37,049 nucleotides of DNA, from assembly GCA_026260175.1 (NCBI GenBank), contig JAKCWW010001237.1, positions 40,643 to 77,691 on the forward strand, given 5' to 3'. This document shows positions 1 through 12,505 of the stretch, piece after piece (position 1 is the first letter of the stretch; each line of letters starts with the position of its first letter). The position numbers were made by a program, and so were the translations under genes. The stretch is from Reticulitermes lucifugus. Taxonomy: Eukaryota > Arthropoda > Insecta > Blattodea > Rhinotermitidae. The notes under the pieces were generated by a model that saw only the letters and a program-made list of their open reading frames with translations, was not told where the DNA came from and ran no database searches.

Positions 1-60
1 GTGAAGCCTCGAAAAATGAGGCGGCCTAGGCCCCCAAGGGGCTGTCGAGCCATTGGAAAA
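1..60 (+). repeat. Short GC-rich possible repeat tail
   Basis: CCTCGAAAAATGAGG and GGCCTAGGCC are small self-complementary pieces, followed by CCCCCAAGGGGCTGTCGAGCC. They contrast with the AT-rich flank and resemble a repeat end I recall from insect genomes. The window edge prevents delimiting it. Confidence 0.2.
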
Positions 61-1859
61 AACTGCATTATTCAGACTTTTCACAGGTATATACGTACAG
101 TGAGTCCGCTCACGTCTTATGGTGGCTGTTTCAAGTGCAGAGCAAGAAAGTGATATTCTATAAATCGACCTTATTACAAACTAAAACACATATGTAGTAG
201 ACTTTCTAGTAGTTCTCATAGCCTCTACATTTGTGTAAAAAACAGGGCGATATATATAAGAAGATTATGACAAATTGTCGGTCAGATCCATAGCCTACAC
301 CCTTACATTATCTATTTTGAAGACACATTTTGATACTATCCTCACGCTTGCTACTAGGTATATCAGGTAAACTTTTTTCTTCAGGTTTCCAGATGAAAAT
401 ATAAGAATTCGTATGTCCTCAAGGGCACTGTATGTCCTGTGGATCGTGTCCTCCCTCATTTATTCGCCTCAGCCATGTTAGATAAAGAGTACAAATTGTT
501 ATTAATTTCTCTAGCGAAGGTATTTATATTCGCGGTTCTTTTGAATGTGACGCCGTATAATTTCTTAGCCACGTAATACGGGTTGTGGCTAAAGTGCTAA
601 AATCGTTTACCCTGAAAAGGGGGGCAGCATGTTCCTACCAGAAGGCTGAACACTACGAAAGTGCTAGCAGTTGGAAACAGACAGGTCATTAGCATCGCAA
701 GTTCAGATTTCGACAATGGTTTATGTTGTCACTGCTGCAGTTCCTGGTGTTCGAATTTTGATAGTGCTGATATCAGCACACCTTTAGCCAAATAAGAACA
801 GCTGCCAAATTCAATCTGAGAAGAATACTTTAGGGTTGTCCATGTTATTGCTAAACAGAAACAAATCTAGACACTATATCCCTCTTCTTCTCATGGCAGG
901 ACCAAGAAAAGTTTAAGTACTTGGTGGAGAAGTATTATTTACCAATAGTTTGGAACAAACACAAGTATTACAAAGAGTTCCCTCCTAGCTACTTTACAGA
1001 AGTGTATATTTAAATAACCTACGTGTATCGGCTTTCTTTTTGACTTCATATATTATTAGAATCACTCCTTGCCGCATAATAGCCTGTAGGCTAATCCAAA
1101 ATCTGCCTTTTTTATTTGATTATCAGTTGTCTTTACGAACTATGTGATGTGCGAAGAAATGCCTAGGTCAACTCTAAAAGGAAACCTACGCGAATGACAC
1201 CTTACAACAGAGGATATGATATCAACAATCGCGCAGCGCTGCAGGAGCAGTCAGATAGAATTTGAAGATACACATAACTCACACTTTAAAGCAAAAAAAA
1301 AAAATACGCGTAAAACAGGCCTAACTAACGTTTCGCTTAACGAGAAGTACTCATAGCATTGGTCGTTCAATTTGGAACACTGAAAGTTTGGAAAGCCCTG
1401 TCTCGTTCTGCACCGGACCAGACTACCTTCATTCACACACACAAAGTAGTGGCCAGGTGTTGCGCCGCGAGTGATCACCCAGAAGCATGAAACGACCGAC
1501 CGACCAAGCCGGCCGGCCTTCCTTGACTTGACTAACAGCACAGCTGCTACAGCCGAGCAACTTTGACGGAACACAATTAAATTGTTTGCGTTGCTGTGGA
1601 AATGTCGGTTTTATATTCGCTCAATAACGGCTCAGCAGAAGAGGAATTTCTCATCAACAACCAGCCAACAAATTTCGATGTTCCGTTCACCTTAAAACAT
1701 TCCACTTTGGTCTGTGAATACAATGATTGTGTTGTCCATAGACAGGGCTATTCGAGTTTATATGGCTTACATACAGAAACCTTTTGGGCCAAATGGTCCA
1801 TAATTAACAAAAGACAAGATTTTTTTTTTGTAAGATTAAAAGGTTAAGTATCTGTACAC
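61..1859. other. Non-coding stretch
   Basis: Open frames of 107 codons (minus, 1251-1574) and 83 codons (plus, 1596-1847) show no recognisable domain, and no splice pairs or repeats stood out. AT-rich, with A and T runs. Confidence 0.5.
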
Positions 1860-1985
1860 TATTAGAAGGTAGGAATGGCAGTGTACCTCCACTCATTCTT
1901 AAACTGGGCACTAGATGGAGGCGAGTGGTCAGCCTCACGCCCTGGCCTGTGTAGCCCCGAAAAAATAGTCCCCGGCTATCCATTT
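1860..1985 (-). mobile_element. SINE fragment (3' half)
   Basis: Plus-strand text TGTACCTCCACTCATTCTTAA..GGGCACTAGATGG..GAGTGGTCAGCCTCACGCCCTGGCC is the complement of the SINE 3' body (GGCCGGGGCGTGACGTTGACCACCC..). The element strand is therefore minus, truncated at its 5' side. Confidence 0.55.
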
Positions 1986-3107
1986 CATATAAAAAATTTA
2001 GTGTGATAAAAGTTCCTTAGGCATTATACCTCCGTAAACATATGACTTAATTTTAAAGGGTGATTTCTATTGGGTTTGTTTAATACAGATTTAATAAACT
2101 CTTAAGATCCATATAGTGATTTGCGGATTATTTTAATCCAAGTTGTAACATAAATGTATGAGTTCATACAATATTAATTTGGTAAAATATTGCTTATTAT
2201 ACAGGTTTCTATTGGAGTAATTAGTGTACCGTTCATTAAGAGGTGATACTTTTTAAACTATATGCGAGTATTTAGTTGGTCAGTGTGTTCTTCTGCCACA
2301 GTTAAGAATATGCGCATCAGCAAATCACAAAACAGAATTTCAGAGTTTTTGTATTACACATACATTTGATAAGGAACTGTTTTTATTGACACTTTAGTGA
2401 TACTTTTACTGTGATATAAGGGCTAAGGAAATTGTGTCACGCTAAACGTTTTGATTAAAAAATAATATGGTCTGTAATGGCAACTGTTAATAACTTACTC
2501 TGTTTTTCCCTGATGACGATTATGACAATCGAAATATATGGGAATTACGTGAAATAAATAAGTGATTTATGCTGCTGTGTGCCATGATGGTAGATTACAA
2601 ATTACAGTTTACACAGATAGTGCATAGTTTAAAATGAATAATTTAAAAGTCTTTGTATCCTATTGAGCAATATCGAACAGGCATTTTCCCTACGGCCCAC
2701 TGGTCTCTTTCCGGACTTTAATAATCAAATCACATATCTCTTAAAAACCATTAATAACCTACGTCGAATTACGTATTTGTGTGCCAGGACACTTCATTCA
2801 TTACTGCACAAAAGTTTGCAATCCATTATTCATTTATTTTCAAGGAATTTTCATTCATGCAATCCGTTCATTTGAGGTTATGTTATACCAACTCATTCTG
2901 AGATCTTTCAAATTACGTGGTACACATCTTGGTAGTTTCTAAGGATTTGTGGCTATATTCGAATCATTACTTTAATTTACACTGGATATTTTTCATTATG
3001 ATTGATGTAAGAGAACGACTTTTCAGGCATTGGCTCTACATCTGCCTTTCGGTGATTTTTCGCGGTAATATTGTGAGGTGTGTGATTTCTTTTTTATTTT
3101 AATGTGA
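1986..3107. other. Non-coding AT-rich stretch
   Basis: I see no gene, repeat family or structured element. Short frames near 2663 and 2917 lack any domain. Confidence 0.5.
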
Positions 3108-3175
3108 GTGGAATCGAACAGGGGATCTTCATGTACGCTTACCATTAGACGGCTGAAGCGGCCCCTCCATGTGTT
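3108..3175 (-). repeat. Degenerate tRNA-like sequence, probably a SINE head
   Basis: On the minus strand, CGTCTAATGGTAAGCG is box A-like and TGTTCGATTCC is one base from the box B consensus, 30-odd nt apart as in a tRNA. The T stem does not pair well and no acceptor stem closes, so it is not a functional tRNA. It probably belongs to a SINE family different from the two above. Confidence 0.3.
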
Positions 3176-3544
3176 TGCTGCTCTCTACTTTCTTTACACA
3201 GGTAGTTACATCATATTTCGTGGCAGAGCTCACGCATTGCTCCGTTGTCTTCTCTGTTTACTACCGACTCATTCTGTTCACTCGTATTCTGTCTTCTTCT
3301 CTATGTATTATTTCTGCTTTATCACATTTTATTCGACTTCTGATTACAGGAATATTCTGCTGTTTGGAATAGGATGTTTCTTCCAATTTTTGTGTTGCAT
3401 TTTCTGTCAGTGATTCAAGTCTGAAGTGGTTTACCTGCATCTCCTATGCTCCTTTTCTAGTAGGATTTTCGCAGATATAAAACACATTCAGAACAAATTT
3501 TATTACGATATGCCAATTTTCCTTTGAATTAAAATTGTCCCTAT

Positions 3545-3795
3545 GCATGCCATGAAGGCATGTCAATGAGTGGAGTTGTAGATCCATTCATTAACTTGTG
3601 GACTATATTGAGGTGACTGATCAGCTGCACACCCAAACCGTTTTGCCGTCGAGGAAAGAGTCCCCAATAACGATTAAATGGGAGGAAGAGTGGGCCCCAG
3701 AGCCCGTTTGAACGCTTGGGTGAAGAGAAAAATCTCTTTCCCTTGCCGGAAATTGAAATATATTTCCTCGGCCCGAAGCCTAGTTACTACATCAG
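3545..3795 (-). mobile_element. SINE copy, nearly full length, diverged
   Basis: It begins with CATGAAGGCATG (complement of the 3' region CATGCC..TTCATGG) and passes through GTGACTGATCAGCTGCACACCC, GGGCCCCAGAGCCCG and CTTGCCGGAAATTGAAATATATTTCC. It ends in a tRNA-head complement, CTCGGCCCGAAGCCTAGTTAC, and the order matches the 29.7 kb SINE reversed. Confidence 0.5.
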
Positions 3796-5984
3796 CTTCT
3801 TTTCCATTAAATGAGTGCTCTTAAAAGGATTGCATAAACACAATCGCCCTGAGAAATCTATCAGTTTTAAAAAACCACGTCGCCGTTTCGACTGATAGTG
3901 ACAAGTGTAAAAAGAAGTATCTCGCGAACAGAGATGTATAAAACATTTAGACTTAATTTGCTACCTTACTTAAACATCATACCATAAGTAATTCTTAATA
4001 AGCAATATAAACACTGAAAAGCTACCAAAGTTTTCTAGCATCTTAACTAGGTGTCGAAACAAGAGCAAATTACAAGAGGGTTGACTATTTGTTCGCAATT
4101 CTCTCTCGTATTTGTTGATATTCTGAGAGTATCATAATGTTCCTCATTATCTCCTGGAAAACGCTAATTTATACAATGTAAAGGAGAGTGACTTTTTCCT
4201 TCCGTCTCCCTCTTAATCTATCATTCGCCACCATCCCGCCACTTATCACTCTGTCACATGTGAAATTTACAACGCGTCCATAGTGTCGTCGAATAAATAA
4301 ATAAGAGTAAACCACAAATATCCCTTGTAAATCTTTTGAAATTAGTCAGCCGAAAGGCGTTTTCTTACGAAGAAACAAAGTAACAAGAAATTCCGAACAG
4401 AACGCGCAAGTCGTATTTTCCCTTTGCACAGATTTCTAGTTCTCTATATCTATTACTATTATTACAGTTATTTCCTTTTACTTTTGTAAAGAACTAAATA
4501 ATTATAAGCATTGTGTATGTTACCTTTTAAGGACAGAACTTCTAAGCCTCCATCGTCGCAATGTTTGTAATTTCTAACCTAAGAGTATTTCATATGTGAT
4601 GTAGTTCCAAATTTCACCTGCCCAGATCCAGTACTTCAGTAGATAACGCCAACAAATAAGAGGTGGGAAAAAATATTCGCACGGCCAGCGTGTCATTATT
4701 TTACACTCTTCAAAAGTTAGGCTGCTTTACTATAAATTGCAAGTGTTTCGAATAATTATTATTACATATTATTTCACGACCACAAATCAAGACACGCTAC
4801 TGTCACTTCCAAATCAACAGTTTGTGAATCCTCCATATTATTATTCTTTACTACATGCCATTAAAATGTGATGGGGTGGCCTTATATGGCATAACGTTTT
4901 TACCACGTTTCGTGAAAAATGGTCAAATATTTTAAAGTTGACATTGGGAAACACACAAAGAGCGCGGTGATACCGTAAGTCTAGATTTTTCCTCCGGAAG
5001 ATAAAGTAGGCTAAAAGGCATTTATTTGATAACAGCTAAAGAGAGATTTTTCAAGCCGGACGCTTTTATACCAACAGCAGGACATGTTTTCACTAAGAAG
5101 CCATCAACGTATTTGAAAAATTATATCAAACGAAGTTCTAGTTCTCATTACAAAAATGGAGTTACAATGAATATTTTCAAAGTCAATGCTCTCCTCTTTC
5201 AATGGGCCTAAAATGACTGTACATTTACACGCGTGTACGTAAATAAATCAAAATTTAGAAAACACAAAATTAATCCGTAAGTATAAAAATGCGTTACATC
5301 CTCTTAAGAGGCTAATGTGTTTTCAGAAAATCATGATATAGGAGTATTAACAGAACAAGTTGTACTGTGAGCTTTCAACTGCAGCTTGATTAATTTAAAT
5401 TCTATGTTTTAATTTTACTGTGAAAAGAGGTAAAAACTTTCTTGCCATTCATCACAAGAACTATATCTGTCTTCAACATTACTTTTTAAAGAAGGAACAG
5501 ACTGGGATCAAAATAAATGTGCAAGGCAATCAACTTGGTTCGGGAGTTCAAATACCCTTCATCACAAGGTTATACATGTCTTTCATTTTTATTTTTATTT
5601 CACTATTTAAAACAAAAACAAGTGACAGGTGTGAGGGTGTGGACAGTAAGCATGGAAACATTTCTGTCATGTAGGCAATATGTCATACACGCATACGCAT
5701 TATAACGGGAGTGTTCAGCCGAAAGTGGCCATTCATGTGACACGTCTGGATATGTTTAAGCTGTAAAATCGGAGGACTGCTCTCTTGATTTTCCACCTCT
5801 ATCCCTTCCTCCAGCCTTCTAGACAAAGACAAACTACATGGACCAAGCAAATTACCCACCTGACGTAGCAGAACAAGAATCTGTGGTACTTTTTCTATTA
5901 GTTACATAATTATCATTACGAATTATAATTAACATAGTGTCATTGCAGTAGCGATTTATTTTTGCTGAAATAAACAAGTTTACA
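3796..5984. other. Non-coding AT-rich stretch
   Basis: I see no coding exon or repeat with a partner in the window. Frames of 61-84 codons at 5026-5705 look like chance. Confidence 0.5.
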
Positions 5985-6165
5985 CACATGATTTAACTAA
6001 ATCACGGTCTTTCTTGAAGAGCTAGTATTCGCTCAGTTATTTAAGAAATTCCTAGTATTATGTCACCCGTAGATTCATTACTGTTCTGCATTCTCAGCAA
6101 CCAAAGACTGGCCCCTATCATGAGCCAGACGAATCCACTCCCCACTCTCCCACCCCACTTCTCTG
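5985..6165 (-). mobile_element. LINE 3' end, 5'-truncated
   Basis: On the minus strand the sequence reads EWIRLAHDRGQSLVAENA and later RNFLNN and SSSRKT. This matches the WI.LAQDRDQ..ALVN.. and following 3' UTR of the LINE family seen at 19.2, 28.7 and 30.4 kb. It is shorter and more decayed than the others. Confidence 0.6.
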
Positions 6166-6784
6166 ACTACGTGGAATGGGTAAATTAGAACTATTACATT
6201 TTTATGGGAAATCCAACTCTGTTATCAGAACCTGGGACAATAGTTTTAAGTACACATCGAACAGATCCAAACAGTCCATTCTTGCTGTTGTTCAGATTAT
6301 GTACCTGCCACAAAGCGGACCTCAGTTCAAGATCAACGAATCTTGTGGGATTTGGAACAGTGCAGGCAGACGGTTTTCCAAATGCTGTGCCACTGACATC
6401 ATTATTCCCTCCATCTTTTCTAAATTGACTTCATAACTGGAAAGCGCTGCTGCGAACCAGCTAAACCCCTGCAATGTGCCATGGGTCGCATGTGTAAGAT
6501 ACGCACATTTCTTTCTGCTTTGTACATTCTCATTCAAGGTCTGTGGACAATGAATAGGATCTTTCCGCAGAGATCCACCAAAACGTTAAATTGATGCGTA
6601 GTAGTAATTGTTTTGAGAAGTGTAACTTTACAGTCAGTAAAATTACAGAATATTCCTTTAATAGGTCAGACAGAACTGATCACGTCATTTCACTCGAAAA
6701 AAAGAGGGTGGAGGATTAGATTCTCGTTTGGTTTTCCAAAGTAATATTGCCCTATGAAGCGCAGAGCTACGATAGCGTATTTGG
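6166..6784. other. Non-coding stretch with overlapping chance frames
   Basis: Three overlapping frames at 6176-6537 on both strands cover a slightly GC-richer segment. None contains a motif I recognise. A decayed repeat is the likeliest source. Confidence 0.4.
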
Positions 6785-6940
6785 TGTAGTAACTAGGCCG
6801 CAGGCTAGATGATCGAGCCGTCGTCGATTTCCAGCAGAGACAAAAGAAGATTCCCGCCTATGAAGCGTCCAGATCGGTTCTGGGGCCCATCCAGCCTCCT
6901 CCTAATCAATGAGTATCTTCTGAACTATCAGTGGAAGAGG
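6785..6940 (+). mobile_element. SINE fragment (5' half)
   Basis: GGCCGCAGGCTAGATGATCGAGCCGTCG resembles the tRNA-like head, followed by CGTCCAGATCGGTTCTGGGGCCCATCCAGCCTCCTCC, which aligns with GTCCAGACCGGCCCTGTGGCCCAATCAGCCTCCTG of the full SINE at 29.7 kb. The 3' half is missing or unrecognisable. Confidence 0.5.
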
Positions 6941-7803
6941 GATTGCTGCAGAATATGTACCGATCGATAGGCACATGTTTACATTTGCAAAATCCAATAC
7001 AAATAAAGTACACGTAAGGAACAACTAGAATTCTACAAGATGTAAGCGAGTTATGTTATATTTTACACTAGTTGTTGCTGCGAAGCTTAGTCTGCCTTCT
7101 TTACCAAATACCACTACTGGCGAGGAACACTTAAGTTACTGTGTTAAGAGACATTCTCAATGGGAATAACACAGCGCATTTGTGTTTCTTAAAGCATGGA
7201 CAAGGCTGTTGCACAATAAACTCTGATTTGGTTAATAACATCATTTCAAAACTTCAAAATACTTGTCTTACGTGTGTACGGATCATTGATATAAAGAGAA
7301 TGCAATTATACAAACTTGTAGAATGTTGCCTACGTGCAGACTGTCTTGTCTTGATATTTGGGACCACACACACAGAGGCAGAAAAAGCACAAATAAATTT
7401 AGAGATGGGAATAGGGTTTTACTGTTTCACTACCGGAGTCTTGGCAAAGGACACCCCCAAATAGTTTTCGTCAAAATGACCACCCCCCCTTCCAATTCTT
7501 GCGGCAAAATGCTGCTAAACAAAATATTGCCCACATAACGTCTTCTTCATTTATCAGATAAAACACAACTCGCGATTTGAAATGCGAAGCAAACATTATA
7601 CAAAAATACACTTCCGTGGAGCTTCTAATGAGAATTAAATCAATAGATACTGAACAAGTTTACAAATCCAGATACATAAATATTGCTACCTACAGCGCAG
7701 AGTCTAGACAGTATGCTGAAAATTAAAGGTCAATAATTGGCTCTAGTCGCATTGTATAAGCCATTACGTTTATGCGTGATTTCAGGTTTCCGTCGCCGTA
7801 CGT
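6941..7803. other. Non-coding stretch
   Basis: A 107-codon frame (7141-7464) lacks recognisable domains and has no splice support. CACCCCCCCTTCC near 7480 is low complexity. Confidence 0.45.
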
Positions 7804-8028
7804 ATGAAATCTCCGTTCTTCTGGGCCATTACGCATCTTAGAACAGTAGTTTGATGTCAATGTTTCGGAACATCCTACTGGTCCCATTTTCATAGATCAA
7901 ATGCCGTCTTCAAAGGTCAGATAATAAATTATTATTTTATGAAAATGAAACCAGCAAGATGTCCCGAAACGTCGACATAAAGCCGCTGTTCTACGCTGCA
8001 TAACGGCCCAGAAGAAAGGAGATTCCAT
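7804..8028. repeat. Old inverted dimer (89-nt arms) with the same GAAAC motif
   Basis: The arms 7804-7892 and 7940-8028 are about 80% identical as reverse complements around a 47-nt spacer. Read outward from the centre, each has ATGAAAATG, a stem-forming segment (GGGAC/GTTCC in the left arm), GAAAC, and then a shared stretch ending GGGCC-TTA-GC...AGAAGAA-GGAGATT. The order TGAAAAT - stem - GAAAC is the motif of the 22.6 and 24-25 kb copies, but no GUA triplet follows. The arms have diverged far more than those at 24.9 kb, so this is an older event of the same kind. Confidence 0.7.
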
Positions 8029-8619
8029 TCCATTTACTTTCGTAATATTCAAGAATTATTTCACAATGCTTATTTTGTAGGTATTATAGAAGGCCTATGC
8101 AATTTAAGATGAAGCAATTTAATGGTAATAATTTTAGGGCTATCGAAAGAGAGCTCATAAATTCCTTCTTTAATATTTTAAGGGCTATCTAAAGTGTGTG
8201 CAATTTGAAGCACTATTGGACTGAATACATAAAGTTTCCATTTTGTCAGTTAAAAGTGATTATAACGAATAAGGCTCCGCTTAGTAAACAGCTCGTTGCT
8301 CGGTACTTTAAAACAAACTCAGTAATAATAAATACAAGGCATAATATTTTAGGCTATGGGAAACATTTAAGGTTCATTATTAATGTAAGAAAATCCTAAG
8401 TATATCTTGCGATCTTAATGTTATTTTTCGAATTTAAAACATAAATTATATTTAAAATTATGCATACATTCTTAGAAATAGAATCCTTCATTTAACTACG
8501 AGAGCAACAAGTTCAGGCTCATTAAAATGTGGCACGATTTTAACTTTGCTTTCTGAAGTCACTGCTTGATATTTTTCTTCAACTCGTAACTAGATAAAAG
8601 CAATCCCATTACAGGCCTG
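8029..8619. other. Non-coding AT-rich stretch
   Basis: Nothing recognisable. TTTTAGGGCTATC-AAAG occurs twice near 8135 and 8179, a small local duplication. Confidence 0.45.
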
Positions 8620-8770
8620 GACAGGCCCTTAGGGTTCCAGGAGGTTGAGGTTCCCAGATTTCTAGACAGTCGGCACATGAAATTGGTAAGGTTGTCAGCC
8701 ATACGCACCGGCCTCCTTTACCACCCCCCCCAGGAAATATTCCTGGTACTCATTTCTGTTAGAGGCTGCT
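8620..8770 (-). mobile_element. SINE fragment (3' body)
   Basis: CCTGGACAGGCCCTTAGGG...CGGCACATGAAATTGGTAAGGTTGTCAGCC..ACGCACCGGCCTCCTTTACC..CCAGGAAATATTCCTGG matches the reversed SINE body, with the polypyrimidine block CCACCCCCCCCAGG standing for the CCCCGGGG region. The head is missing. Confidence 0.5.
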
Positions 8771-9479
8771 ACAGCGTCGAGTCAAGAATTGTAGAAAACA
8801 AATTCGATAGAATGTGAAAGGAAGTGGTTGTGGCCTATTTTAAGAAAATCCCACCATTTGTTTGGAGGGAATAGATGAAATTACGAAAACCTCATTCAGA
8901 ATAGAGGAAAGCGGTCTAAAACTGGAGTCCTGGATCTACAGAATGCGACGTAAGAGAACCTACAACTCGACAAGAACGATCAGTTCGAGATTAGTGCGTA
9001 ATACAACAGTCTCATTGCAACAATACAGTTGCTATATGGAAGGGATGAGCGAGACCTTCCGGTCGCAGTGAGGTCATTGTCTGTGCGAAGTAGCAATTGC
9101 TGATCGTCGGCCAGCAGCATGACACGGGATGCAGTAATTGTGTCTGGCCTATGTCCAAACGTATGAACACCGACATTATTCAATCCACACATCTAGTACG
9201 GCATGCCAAAAAAAAAAAGTAAATCGCTGCCCATAAAGTATCGAGTTATATTATTTCGTGCACCACTCTGTATCTCAACACATTACTCCATTGGCAGAAT
9301 TTCATACCCTAGTCTGGTAAATATGTCAAAAACTTTTAGCACAATTTAAAACAATATTTCTGGAAGTCTGAGAAATTGAATTTTGTGAAGAAAAACGCCC
9401 CTCCCCCCGCAGTTAATAAATTATTTTCAAATTCATAGCACATTAAATGCATACCAGGAGTTTCTCCCATAATTACAGA
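8771..9479. other. Non-coding stretch
   Basis: A moderately GC-rich segment at 8860-9190 is open for about 70 codons on each strand, with no motif recognised. It may be a decayed transposon. An A run (9208-9219) follows. Confidence 0.4.
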
Positions 9480-9630
9480 ACACTCTGCCACTTGAAACAC
9501 AAGAGTAACCATTCTCCTCTAGAGCACCACTTCCGGAATGATACTGACAAGAGAAACAAAAGAACTTGGAGAAAACCCTGCCCCAGTGCCACTCTGTCTT
9601 CCGCGGTGAGAGGCCGGCGACTAACCACGT
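9480..9630 (-). mobile_element. Damaged SINE of the 26.6 kb family
   Basis: CAGTGCCACTCTGTC..CGCGGTGAGAGGCCGGCGACTAACCA matches the SINE at 26615-26900, but about 42 bp containing box B are deleted between the CAGTGCCA block and GGTGAGAGGCCGG. Without box B it should lack RNA polymerase III promoter activity. The left part (TCCTCTAGAGCACCACTTCCGGAATGATACTGAC) aligns with GGAGCACCGGTGGTATAAAACTGAC of the intact copy. Confidence 0.65.
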
Positions 9631-10009
9631 AAGTAAAGGATTTTCATGATTACGTATTTCAGTACACTTGATTAGTGTGTTGGACATTTTTCTCCTCCTT
9701 TGATTGTTTTTATACAACAATGTCTTGAAAACTGAGACTGTTTAACTTTTGGGTGGAAAAGAGGGTGGGGAAAGAATTCTCTTCAGGCGGCCCCTTTTAA
9801 AAGAACTAGTCTCTATCACTGGACAAATCACTGATCCACTTATAGAGAGTAGATCTTTCAAACAAACCGACCGCATTAAAAAAGCCTGTCTCCCATTTCC
9901 GCCTGAACAGGAAAACATCATTTTCGAAACGTTGTGGTAAGAGAATAATCGAAGCGGCAGATAAAGTCTAAATAGCAGTCAAACCGACCGTTTAAGATCA
10001 AGTCCCTGT

Positions 10010-10200
10010 ACAGACCATAAAGGCGTATGGAGGAGTGAAGGTATAGTTACATTCATTCATACGGTAAGTGGTCAACTTCACGCCCCGATCTCTTTAACCC
10101 AGGAAAAAGAGCATCCAGTACCTATTAGTTAGGAAACTATGGGGGCCCCAGAAATATCTGGATGCTTTGGAAGTAGAGAAAAATTTGGCTAGCCTAAAAT
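10010..10200 (-). mobile_element. SINE fragment
   Basis: CCATAAAGGCGTATGGAGGAGTG, then GTAAGTGGTCAACTTCACGCCCCGATC, then GGGGGCCCCAGAAATATCTGG and GGAAGTAGAGAAA match the reversed SINE of the 29.7 kb family, without a clear tRNA-like head. Confidence 0.5.
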
Positions 10201-12229
10201 ACAAATTCTTAGTCTTTTAGCTGCCTGGAATTGTCGACAAAACAATGAAATCCATACAGCACGGTCGACCATAGGTAGTTGGCGTGAGCTGCAACAAGAT
10301 GTGGGAGGAAGCGGTCACTGGCTATTTTAAAATGCTTGTCAGAAGAGTCGGCACTCCACAGTGACACTCCTGAAAGAGACGTTGTCTCCGACATTTCCAA
10401 ACCTCAGTCTTGCTTGCTGTGACTTTCTTGGAAATGGGTACTAGAATGTTGCCACAGTGACAAGTACAGAAAACAGCATGACAAGTGATAACAAAAATTC
10501 TAAAATGTAGCTTTATAATTCAACATCAAGATGAAAGGTACTTTGAAGATGGAAGCAGCAGGCCCCTAATTGTTGGTACCTATCACTCTATATAGTGTCG
10601 CACCCCAGAAGACCGTTACATTAATTTTCGCAGCTGTGTGAAATTCAAATGCCACAGATTTGCGTTTTTTTTCCAAACATGGGATTCCTAATTGCACAAA
10701 GCATATATTTATGTTAATTATGCCTCATTTGCTTTAATAGTACAGACTTTTCCTTCGACTGTCGTTTTACACTTTACTTAAGTGTTGTGGATCATGGCTT
10801 TTTTCTCTGAGGAGGGCATATTTTTTTAAATATTGGGAAATAAGAAGCTAAGGAAAATATTTGATTTTAAGAAACGAATAGCGAGTAGGAGCAGAATAGA
10901 TACGTAGGAAGTATGCCAGTGATTTGTGCTGCTGTCTCGACGCTATATAACCTACGCAGTTCATAGAGTCGTTAAATACAGTACAGTAAAAAACAGACAG
11001 ATATATGCCACTGTTTTTGTGATACAGAGGTCACAGATCAGAAAGCAAAGGACACTCAGGAAGTGTAAAAAAACCTTTAGTGGGAACGCCACTTTAAAAG
11101 TGACAATTTACAATGTGAGACAGAAATAAAAGACAATATTAAAAGAGATCCCATATAAGTAGGTTACGGATATGTAAAGGGCAAGCAACTGGTTCAGGAT
11201 CATTGACAGACGTGTTTGTAGGCATTGGCGGTGTCAAAATTTCAGGTTTTATTGACAGGTAGTCGTTGAGGAGGTAGGGAGATATTTAATTAGCCAGGCA
11301 GGTTAGTTTTAATTTTGTTTGACATTTCTCCCACAAACAACGTGGTGTCTGCAGGTTGTAGTTAATCCATACGAGTAACAATTATCCATTCAAGTGCAAG
11401 TCTGTTTTTGCACCTGACAAAGTTTGAGGGATGCTGCATTAAATTCAGATGAATCGTTTACTTCGTGAAAACGAACAGCCACAGAACTGGCGGCAGAAGT
11501 CGGACAACGGACCAAGTATAAGATTTGAGGCATGAAGGGAATGCTTTTGTTTCGTATGGGACCAAATATGAGAGGTTAGATATGAAAGGACTAATTTCCA
11601 CTCATATAGGATAAAATTAATCACGTCCAGCATTCAGTAAATAAATAAAGAAAGAATTGATTAGTCTTCGGAAATGGTTTGGATGATTAGCCGTTGAAAG
11701 GTCTAAAATATTATAAGAATTGAAGGCTGAAGTTTATGAAGTCGTGTTCATATGTCACGTTTGAAGGCGGGAGGGATCACGCGGGTCGTGACAACCTTAT
11801 GAATACTGAGCTTATAACCTGACCTGAGAGTTCACAGTGACGTCAACACCTGAACTTCGGCTAAAATGCCTAGATATCCGGATTCATAACACGAAAGTTT
11901 AGCACCGCCATTGCATCTAAGTAATACAGTAGATTTAATCTGCATCACCCTAAACAGAAAACAAATTACCTTCACTATTAGATTATAAGAATATGCTCAG
12001 GAAATCCTAGTTATATTCAGCTAAATAATCGTTGCAATCCTGTCTGTAACTGTAGGTATATATTTCCCTCTTCTTTTGTGTCGCTGTAAAATATTGTCTC
12101 TTTCAGAGAAGCAGCAATTGCAGGTGATTGAAAATAAGTGCTCAGAAAATATTTGAGGCTAAGAACAAAGAAGGGGGGAGCTTACATGGGCCTATTACGT
12201 AAAGTTTCGAAAATAAAAGTACATTTGTC
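10201..12229. other. Non-coding stretch
   Basis: No recognisable repeat, exon or RNA gene. The open frames at 10209, 10926 and 11445 are short and featureless. Confidence 0.45.
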
Positions 12230-12505
12230 CATGTGCAGGGTCTAAAAGCACGTGAGGGATTGGAGTTATAGTTCCACACACTCTTAACCTCTGCACAGAA
12301 TGGGGACAATTGGCCAGTCGCACGCCCTGACCGCTCCACTCCCGGGAAATAAGCTCCGGATAAACATAAAATAGAGGCTGGGTGAGTTTCAGAGCCAGCT
12401 AAGACATTCTGCAGAAGGAAAAAGTCGCTTGACCCTGCCGGGAGGTAAAATCTAATTCCGCTTTTGTCCTCGGTAGCCTAGGCGCCATACCGGATACGCT
12501 AAACT
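12230..12505 (-). mobile_element. SINE copy, nearly full length
   Basis: GTTCCACACACTCTTAACCTCTGCAC, GGCCAGTCGCACGCCCTGACCGC, CTCCCGGGAAATAAGCTCCGG, GGGTGAGTTTCAGAGCC and a head complement TTGTCCTCGGTAGCCTAGGCGCC appear in the order of the reversed 29.7 kb SINE. Short minus-strand open frames across it are by-products of the SINE and not genes. Confidence 0.55.

Noticed and set aside
1251..1574. 107-codon minus-strand open frame
   Set aside because: No ATG-proximal signal, domain or splice support; arginine and phenylalanine runs come from low-complexity sequence.
3108..3175. Functional tRNA gene
   Set aside because: Box A and B resemble a tRNA, but the T stem and acceptor stem do not pair, so it is kept only as a tRNA-like repeat.
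7141..7464. 107-codon plus-strand open frame
   Set aside because: It starts with a non-ATG codon, has no domain, and there is no supporting signal around it.
12142..12339. Minus-strand open frame overlapping a SINE
   Set aside because: Explained by the SINE at 12230-12505.
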